The notes under the pieces are model-generated. The model searched no databases. It was not told the origin of the DNA and saw only the letters and a list, made by a program, of their open reading frames with translations. A stretch of 64,000 nt of DNA from contig CM034107.1 of assembly GCA_019914945.1 (NCBI GenBank), positions 8,680,001 through 8,744,000 on the forward strand, in the 5' to 3' direction. Below are positions 50,207-64,000 of the stretch, one piece after another. Origin of the DNA: Typha latifolia (taxonomy: Eukaryota; Streptophyta; Magnoliopsida; Poales; Typhaceae). The position numbers were made by a program, and so were the translations under genes. How positions within the stretch are numbered: the stretch's first letter is position 1; the number at the start of each line of letters is the position of its first letter.

Positions 50207-51086
50207 TATACATGAACATTAATGGAAACTTATATAATTTGATTATTTTTAATAAACTACATACATTAATCCAATAATGATTATTAAGCTATAGATACCA
50301 AAATACTTATAATGATAATTAATTATATTTGTCCTACTTATGCTTAGCTAATAATTATATTAGTGAGTATATATATACATCTTTAAACTAATTAACTGTT
50401 TATTTAAATTTAATGTAAATGAAATAAATAATTTGAAAGAAAAGAAAAGAAAATTTCCTATTACAATGCTAGGCCGAGCCCAGCACTGTCCCTACTACCA
50501 GCAGAGAGGAGAACAAAGAGGGGAGGAGAACAAAGAGAGGAGGAAGGAAAGAAGAGAAAGAAGAAAGGAGAAAAGAAGAAGAAAAAGAAAGAAAGGAGGA
50601 GAAGAAGAGATGAGAAGAGAAGAAGGAGAAGGGAGGGGATTGCAGACTCGGGCTGGCGAGGAGGGTACCAGCCACTGCTGGCCAGCCAATGGCTCGGCTC
50701 TGGTGAGCTCGAGCTCAAGGGCGCGCGTGCGAGAGAGAGAGAGAGAGAGGAGCTCATCGACACTTAGTGGAGGTAGCGACAGTGGGTTCCGGCGGCGGCA
50801 CATCCATGAGAGAGTAAGAGAGAGTAAGAGAGAGAAGGAAGATACTGAAAGAGAGAGACTGAAAGAGAGAGAGAGGCGGTGGAGGGGATTTGGCGGCGAT
50901 GGGCCCCACCACGTGAGCTAGCTCGGTGAGGTTGGCCGGGCTGGTAGTTGGGGGCACGTGTGGCGCCCACAGCTCGCCCGCCATTACATGGCACGAGGTT
51001 AGCCACGCTTGTGGCAGCCACGTCATGCCATACACCAATCATTTTTTTAATTTTTTTTTATTTTTTTAGAGGGATAGGTTGTTATA
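47970..51086 (-). mobile_element. Ty3/gypsy solo LTR, copy 3
   Basis: The plus strand starts TATAACGCCCC and ends GGTTGTTATA, so the minus-strand LTR runs from TATAACAACC to GGGGCGTTATA. These are the canonical TGTAACAACC...GGGGCGTTACA with one transition at each end. Flanks are GATAT (47965-47969) and AATAC (51087-51091). A parent target site GATAC with one transition in each copy would explain both. No internal retrotransposon DNA adjoins either side, so it is a solo LTR of 3117 bp. The GA-rich part (50430-50920) contains low-complexity frames that are not genes; an (AT)n run lies at 50174-50203. This copy defines both ends of the family. Confidence 0.82.
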
Positions 51087-51091
51087 AATAC

Positions 51092-52564
51092 CTTCTAAGA
51101 AGCCGCCGACATTGATGGAAGAAGTAGGCGTGGCATTGTCGAGAGAGCAAAAAGGCGTTGTCGCGAGAACAAGAATGGCCGTCATTGAGCGAGGGAAGAA
51201 GGAAGCTAGGGCATGGTGGGTTTAGGGATCGGCCATGCCCAACTTTTTCTTCCTTGACCCTCACTCGTTTGTATTCGCTTAACGGGTTAAAGAATTAATG
51301 TGTTTATCTATTTAACTGACCCAATATACAACCAATAGTTTAGAAATACATCCTGGCATATTATGAGTGTATTCGGTCATATCCAATAATTAAATTAATA
51401 GAAATTTGCATATGACACCCTATCTTTTAATGAAATTACGGTTTACATCCTACATTTCACTATTTGTAAATAGAGCCTTATAATTTAATGAATATGTGCA
51501 GAAAATACCCTACCGTTAGATTTATTAATTAAACTTAACCAAACCCCTCGGTTAAGTTAACTATACTGATAAGATTATTAAAATATCATCAACTAATTCA
51601 TATTTATCCAACTTATACTCAACTCAACCTAACCCATCGTAGCCTAACCTAATCTAACACCAACACCAAACCAACCTATACTCTGACTGAAATCATACTA
51701 CCAAACCAATTCCAACTTAGAAAATAAAAAGCCCAAGAGAGTTAAATTATACACAGTAATATAGCTTAAAAAAGAGTTAGATTTTGGTGAAATTATTTTA
51801 TTGTCCTAAAATAGTTGGTCTAAATTAATAAAAAGTCACCAATGGAAATCACGACTTTGTAAACCACTTTTTTTTTTTATTTTTACAATTTACTAGATGA
51901 AACCTACGCAGTTGCTTACTTGACAAAAACTATAGTAGTTTGGTAAATAATATGTTAAATATCGATTAAAAGCTCCCGATCCAATATTTCAACATCCCAA
52001 ATCCTAATCCTCCTCTAGATGAGATGAGAAGAAGAGATGCAAATAGATAGTGTTGATAGTTAAACCTAAAATGTGATCAATTGATTCCTCTTCATGTCAC
52101 ATAGGGCACCAGAAGTTGGCCTAATGTTTCCTCCTTGTTGCCTCTCTTATATTCAGTTTATATTCAGATTAATTTGAAGCTTCCAAGTCCTGCTGCTAGC
52201 CAAGATTGGGGGGCTTTTTTTATTCTCTTTTTTTTTTCAACATCACACAATTTTTATATAAATATTTTATGTAATAACAAAAAATTATTTACTAAAAGTA
52301 GATGGAAAAAGTTTAGTTTCTTAACAGTTTTAAAACTGAGGCTATTTCTTAAAATTATTTAGGTTTACATCGGTCGATCGCATTCATTAATCTCCTTGTA
52401 GAATAATTTCAATACTAAAATAACTATACTAGTTTTTAATACAAGTATAAAAGAAACTATTCTAATATAAGCTATTCTTGTGTTTTTTATTATCTAATAT
52501 AGTATGCAATAGTTACACCTAATGTGACAAACTAATTAAATTATAGTTTGGCAAATAAATGATG
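51092..52564. other. Intergenic DNA, no gene seen
   Basis: A moderately GC-rich 200 bp next to the LTR is followed by AT-rich DNA. Short frames on both strands show no motif. Confidence 0.5.
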
Positions 52565-52573
52565 TACTATTTA

Positions 52574-53344
52574 GAAATTTTTTATAAATCACACCTTATA
52601 TTTTACCTATTTTGTGATTCATATCTTATCTTTGAGAATTTTATAACCCGATCCATCTTTTTTCTTTATAATTTTTATTAAACACCTTAGGTTAGCTTAA
52701 TATAACCATAACTAAATAAAATAGTACTAGCAAAAGAATATTCTATTATAACACCGATTAATTTATAGAACCTAATTTACTCATGTTTTCATCTCATATT
52801 TATAAAAAATGACCCTCCCAATGTTCTTCAACCTATAACTAGAGAGAGAGAGAAGCCTCTCATACTTCTCACATAGCCAAAGGCAAAAAAAAAAAGCCTC
52901 GGAAACAAACCACCAAGTTGCACCTTCCTCATCCACCCACTTAGTAAGCTCCTCTTCCTCACTGAGCTCGTTCCCGGGCAAGCACCCTTGTCAACCAAAT
53001 CAGGTTCTCTCTCGTCCACAACCGAGATCCACCTCCTCAGACGAGGGTAAGATGAGGAAAAGTGACGACGACAGTGACAACAATAGTGAGAGGTGGTTAG
53101 AGAAGAAAAAGGAAGATGGCAGCTATGTCATTGGATGGGATAGAGGAGGAGAGGAGGCAGTAGAGTTATTTTAGTAATTTGATAAATAGAGTTACATTAA
53201 CCATATAATAAAATTAATGTTAGTTAAAGTAACATTAGAGTATTAAATAAAAATTATAGAAAAAATTAGTCAACTTATAAAATCCTCAAAGGCCGGTGTG
53301 AATCACAAATAAATAAAATATAGGATATGATTTATAAAATTCTC
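52574..53344. mobile_element. Mutator-type MITE with long inverted repeats
   Basis: The terminal inverted repeats are about 170 bp long: left GAAATTTTTTATAAATCACA, right (complement) GAGAATTTTATAAATCATAT, continuing with ATTTTGTGATTC, TTTGAGAATTTTATAA and CTATAATTTTTATTAAA-like matches. The 771-bp element is flanked by TACTATTTA (52565-52573) and TACTCTTTA (53345-53353), a 9-bp target duplication with one mismatch. Long inverted repeats starting with G and a 9-bp duplication are the Mutator hallmark. The interior (52840-53170) is GC-richer, with a purine-rich frame MRKSDDDSDNNSERW at 53052, and could be a captured host fragment, but I do not recognise a source. No transposase is present. Confidence 0.88.
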
Positions 53345-53353
53345 TACTCTTTA

Positions 53354-54258
53354 TAATAGATGAGGAGATAAGAGCGACAAGAAAGAGGAAAGGGAAAGAG
53401 AGAAATAATGTGATTAAAATAAAGTTAATTAAAGTATTGTCTTTTTAAGAATAAAACAGTAATTAATAAATACAAAATCTTGAATAGAAAAAGAGAGAAA
53501 TAGATATTTCTATAGTAATATCAAAATAAATAGTTATTTACTTACCATACTAATATAAGAATGCTTATTTCAGAAAAAAATAATATTACTATTCCACAAA
53601 TGAACGAAGCTTAAAATTGAATCAACACTAGTTATGATCCTTATTGCTAAACACAAATCTTTGATCTTAGCCTCCATTTATTTGTGAAATAAAAATTAAC
53701 TTCTTCTAAAATAAGCCTTCTTTTTTTCAGATAACCAATTTCTTATCATGAGAAATCCACCCATGTTCCTCTTAACAAGAAGATTTAATCTGGACCAATC
53801 GGGAGTTATCATAGCTAACCAATAGAGTTTGGATGCGATAGCCCATGCGGGCGAATCACAATTCGAGTCCAACCGACCGATAACTAACAACAACTATTGT
53901 AGATCTCACTGGAAACAAACAAAACAAAACTGCATTAATATAGGGGAAAAAATGCAATCCCAGTTGAAAGCAAAGTATAGATGCAAGAACTGTAACTACT
54001 CTTTTTCTATCCTTTTTTTTAACCTAAAACTTCATTTTTCAGTAAAACATACAGAGAAAAGTTCCTTGTTGACGTCAACACAAGAAGATTCTTTTAATTT
54101 ACAAGGGTTTTTCCCTCCTCTTCTCAAAAAAATTACAAGTACCGAGGTTCGAAGAATAAGAGCAGAACACAATACTAAATTGTAAAAGATCAATTTAAAT
54201 TAATCTTACCACAGATGACCTTTAATGAAGTTGTATCTCATACCTCCAAAAAATGTAC
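53354..54258 (-). other. 3' flank of the lysyl-tRNA synthetase gene
   Basis: AT-rich sequence downstream of the stop codon at 54259, probably including the 3' UTR. A plus-strand 118-residue frame at 53829-54185 has no recognisable motif. Confidence 0.4.
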
Positions 54259-60499
<6,241 letters not shown>

Positions 60500-60965
60500 T
60501 CTAATGGCTTTAGTTTCATGTAAACCCGACGTCGGGGCGAAGAGATATTAATTGAAATAGTGGAGGAATGTCAAAGTTGGATAGATTTGTAAATATCTAA
60601 TATTGCGGCGGTCATCGGAGGATGGTGGATGACTAGGAGTGGTGGTGTGTCGCCATAAGATAGGGGGGTTCGTGGAGGAAGATGGTAACTGGAATTTGTG
60701 TGCTCTGAATAGATTTAAGGTTACAATCTACCCCTACGAGATAAGAATGATCTAAAGGCTATGGTAAAAAATAAAGGCAAATAATAAAATTGGCTAAACT
60801 CAATAATCATTTCACGATAATAATCAACCCATGGTCTCTCCTATTTATAGGCGTAGAGTTATAGCAGATCAGATCCAATTTCACCTTATTGGACTTATAT
60901 CCGCTTTATTTGAAATTAAAAAAGCAAATCTAACTAACTAACTGAGTTGTCTCAACTTGACTGAC
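60500..60965 (-). mobile_element. Possible LTR fragment
   Basis: The minus strand has GCCTATAAATAGGAGAGACC at about 60840, a strong TATA-box region of the kind found in plant LTRs, followed by about 300 bp ending near ACCCCGACGTCGGG (60530). There is no second copy in the window to define the ends, and no coding part adjoins it. Confidence 0.35.
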
Positions 60966-61299
60966 AATTAGATAATAATAGATACTTTGAACATGTCATC
61001 TTTTAACTTCCAAACAGACACAAGATATAGATGACTAACAAGCAGTTTTACTGTTGTAGTCAATGAACCACAATAGAGAGGAATCTGTTCCATATAGTTC
61101 TTCCAAATTCCAGCTATCAAAACATAAGACGACAAGAAATTATATTCATCTTTTATTTAGAAGATATTCCCTAGGTAGTAATAGCAGAAGCTCTGGTGCA
61201 GACACCAATTTCAAATTATCGAATAGACACATGCACAGCCATAGGCACAAAAGAGCAGCCCACCCACACTTTGGCTAGGTGACAAATTATGAGAGAGGG

Positions 61300-62545
61300 A
61301 TATTTTATGTTTTATCTATTAGGCAATTTGGTTTTTTTCTTGCAAGGATATATATATAGATTTTAGTTTTTACCTACATAAAGGCTTGAAGACTTTGTTA
61401 AAGGGTAGGAACGATTATTACTTTGAGACTCGATTGATGAATTTTCATGGAGTTGGTTGCTATTGTTTGTTGTCCAGAACATTATTCTACATCAAGCTCC
61501 ATTACAAGCTCTATGTTGCTATGAACAACTTAGATTATTCCCCTTCTTTTGGAAAAAAGATATCATAAATACATATTTGATTGTAGAAAGTTTGACAATT
61601 GATTAAAGGCCTTCAAAAGGTGAAATTTCGAATAGTATAAAAATGCTTTTAGCAGAAGTATATAGCATTAGTATTAGCAGCTGGACCATGGTTCTCGAAA
61701 AAATGCCATTACATTTCTTACGTCATCTAGACTTTCCATGTCAGGAATCTTGTCGTGCTTTACTAGTTTCTATGGTAGGAAGCATACTTGCCCTATTGAT
61801 ATCACAGCTTCCAGAGCTAGCCTAGTGCTTGAGAAGTGAGGAATTCAACATTAATGCAAAAGGTGCAACAGGTTGAAAGCAAGTTGATAAAAACGGAACG
61901 TCCTCTTCAATATCTGGATCGGTTGCAGGAAAGCAGTCCGCGCAACTAAGGGAAAATATTCACCCGACCCCGTTCGAACATGATCGGCAAGAGTCCATTG
62001 TTTCTAGGGTTAATAATTGTCATTGTAAATTGGTTGGTTAACCTCTTAAGGTGTGAATGACAACCAAAATCATTATAATGAATGAATCTTGATTTCTATC
62101 TCCTTCTATCCTCTCTATCCCAATCCCCTTTCCCCTTCCATCAAGTCCTAGTCGTGATTCATCTCAACGTCGGTGTTCTTCTAACCTCCCTCGTCTATCG
62201 AGTCCTCTCTCTTCTTTGGGATCTCGACCATTCTCCCCCTTCATCCTTATCCCCTAAACTCCATAAACCATCCACCCTCATCTCCACTATCATCCATAAC
62301 CTTATCATCACCTTCACCCGTCACCACCATCATCAGCCCCACTCTTACGTATTTTCATCCCAGTTGCAATTCGAACCTGCGAAGAGCGTAAATACCAAAA
62401 ACATAGATCAAGAAGTTACGGATCAATCACTTTTGGTTTCGTAATTTTCTGACTACGAGAGAATATCTAGTGAATATTTTCTCTCGGTTGTGCGGACTAA
62501 TTTCCTGCAATCGATCCAGATATCGAAGAGAACATTCCGTTCTTA
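61300..62545 (+). mobile_element. Gypsy 5' LTR (3' portion), left limit not defined
   Basis: Placed by the primer-binding site that follows. The pyrimidine-rich, GC-rising segment at 62080-62400 resembles an R/U5 region, and the LTR end is probably near the ACA at about 62533. The left limit cannot be set without the 3' LTR, which lies outside the window; 61300 is approximate. Confidence 0.45.
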
Positions 62546-62549
62546 TTAA

Positions 62550-62561
62550 TGGTATTAGAGC
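62550..62561 (+). other. Gypsy primer-binding site
   Basis: TGGTATTAGAGC, one mismatch from the usual TGGTATCAGAGC that pairs with initiator methionine tRNA. This orients the element on the plus strand, with gag directly after. Confidence 0.8.
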
Positions 62562-62585
62562 CCGACGAACCTCAGACCTCTATTA

Positions 62586-64000
62586 ATGGTGGAGACAAGG
62601 AAGATAACATCATCAGGGAGATCAATGGAGGGCACACCGACAATGGAGGACTCGACTCATGAAAACCCTAACCGAGAGGTCGATTCCTTTCGTGCGGCCA
62701 TGGTATGACCGAGTCAACCGATGTCCGTGGGTGTGAACATGGGCTTGGCGAATGAACTTAGGGGCAGGTTCCAAATATTGCTGCATCGGGTGGACGCAAT
62801 GTAGAATGATCATAATACCTTGAAAGAATACGTCATGAATCAATCGGCTTCGTCATCTCCTCGATGAAGATCGATGCCACAAGAAGAATCAATGGGAACC
62901 ACACCGAATCGACGCCCCACAAGTCCAGGTATGACATGTTAATGTCAATGAGCCACTTTTACCTATTCCTACACAACATCCTCCACCTCCGATACATAAC
63001 CCGAGGCCGGCGATGGTGGAACCCGAGAGGAGCGCAGCACCGGTGTGCTTTGTCGGTGAAGAAGATTGGCACTTTGCCGATGATGTCGATCCCTTTAGAG
63101 ATGGTGTTGGGCGTGTTTGAGGATTCAGAGAAGGAGAGCAACAAGCACAACAGTTCAGATCTGAACCAATGATCTTTCGCGAGCCCGACAATGCTATCCG
63201 GGGGAGAACCGCACGCTTGGAATTTCCAAAATTCCAAGGCGGGGATTCGACGAATTGGTTGTTTCAAGTGGAGCAGTATTTTGATTGTCGAGAGACAATG
63301 GAGAACGCAAAGGTAACGATGGCAAGCCTTTCACCTCCAAGGAACGGCGTTGCATTGGTACCGATCGGCTATTCGAGGTGGAGGATTTATTGGTTGGGCA
63401 AAATTTTGTAGGAGAATTACACGTAGATTTGGGACAACGATGTATGAAAATTTTGCTACAACATTAAGCAAAATAGTTCAGAGGACAACCGCGTTGGAGT
63501 ACCAAGCAAAATTTGAAAGAGTTAGTAGCCGGTGCAAGCCACCTTAGCCCGAACCGACATTGATGAGCACTTTTATTTCAGGGCTGCGGGAGGAGATCTA
63601 GGCGGATGTTCGTGCTCTCTGTCCTACGACTCTTGAGAAGGTCGTGAGGATGGAGCAAAAGCACAAGGCTCTTAAAATGGTAATGAAGGCAATTTGGGGC
63701 AACTGAGATGGACGGTTTGCGCCGAGAACGCCGGCTGAAAATTTTACAGGTTTAAAAGCAGCGACTGCTAGTGCTGGGGCACGACCACCCTTGAGACCCT
63801 CTTCCGATATTAGAGGAGGCACAAGACCCCCCGTTCGAACTCTCATACTAGCCCGGGTGGAGGAGCGAAGAGCGAAGGGATTTTGCTTTCAATGTGATGA
63901 ACGTTTCACCCTCGGTCATCAGTGTTCCAAACTGATCCGGAGTGTGATGCTCATTGATGGTCTCAAGGGGGACAATAAGGTTGGTGATGGAGAGTATGCA
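62586..64000 (+). pseudogene. Ty3/gypsy gag, frameshifted, continues past window
   Basis: An ATG at 62586 opens MVETRKITSSGRSMEG and stops after about 40 residues. The gag core is spread over several frames: ARLEFPKFQGGDSTNWLFQ and VEQYFDC at 63215-63290, then a shift to MHWYRSAIRGGGFIGWAKF and TRRFGTTMYENFA (63350-63460), then LEYQAKFERVS, then STFISGLREEI (63565), and the zinc knuckle CFQCDERFTLGHQC at 63887. The order and motifs match the retrotransposon gag family of plant gypsy elements, which forms the particle that packages the RNA. Stops (for example in EEI*ADVRAL at 63600) and frameshifts make it dead. Protease and pol would lie beyond the window. Confidence 0.85.

Noticed and set aside
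50433..50921. Open frame of 162 residues rich in Arg, Lys and Glu
   Set aside because: It lies in the GA-rich block of the solo gypsy LTR; the composition and overlapping frames on both strands are due to simple repeats. The same applies to frames at 1896-2552 and 27011-27540.
61643..62444. Frames of 60-120 residues before the gypsy gag
   Set aside because: They lie in the LTR/leader upstream of the primer-binding site and have no domain; the pyrimidine-rich composition explains the open frame.

Overview
This is nuclear DNA of a flowering plant. The three recognisable genes have many short exons with GT-AG introns, AT-rich introns and intergenic DNA, and one encodes an organelle-type (bacterial-like) lysyl-tRNA synthetase typical of plants. 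The transposable elements are all plant families: Ty3/gypsy with 3-kb LTRs, Ty1/copia, hAT, Mutator-like with a Ulp1 gene, and plant-mobile-domain remnants. I cannot fix the species or even monocot versus eudicot from this sequence.

Layout. 1-2590: a large gypsy LTR (minus orientation) cut by the window edge. About 2.6-12.6 kb: a decayed Mutator-like element with a plus-strand Ulp1-protease-like pseudogene, a minus-strand MURA-type transposase pseudogene and three AT-rich tandem arrays. 12650-14122: a solo LTR. 15103-20152 (minus): an 8-exon PARN-like gene, with a dead copia fragment lying antisense in its first intron. 20.3-25.4 kb: gene-poor DNA with a plant-mobile-domain pseudogene and a stretch that may be mitochondrial in origin. 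25401-34150 (minus): a copia element whose reverse transcriptase has been replaced by a second copy of the gypsy LTR. 34324-37945: a hAT transposon with a perfect 8-bp target duplication. 38326-46887 (minus): a 13-exon AATF/BFR2 gene. 47970-51086: a third copy of the gypsy LTR, as a solo LTR. 52574-53344: a Mutator-type MITE with a 9-bp target duplication. 54259-59812 (minus): the last three exons of an organellar lysyl-tRNA synthetase, whose introns hold a non-autonomous hAT element and a GC-rich MITE. 60.5-64 kb: a possible LTR fragment, then the 5' part of another gypsy element (primer-binding site and broken gag) running off the window.

The three host genes all lie on the minus strand and act in RNA metabolism, ribosome assembly and organelle translation, but they are separated by several kb of transposons and nothing suggests co-transcription. 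I spliced the PARN-like and AATF genes by eye; both give uninterrupted reading frames (590 and 400 residues) with consistent intron phases. I found no tRNA or rRNA gene, no CRISPR array and no convincing new biological system. The most interesting points are the loss of the first-motif catalytic acids in the PARN-like protein, several transposon footprints precise enough to date and classify, and the nested rearrangement in the copia element.
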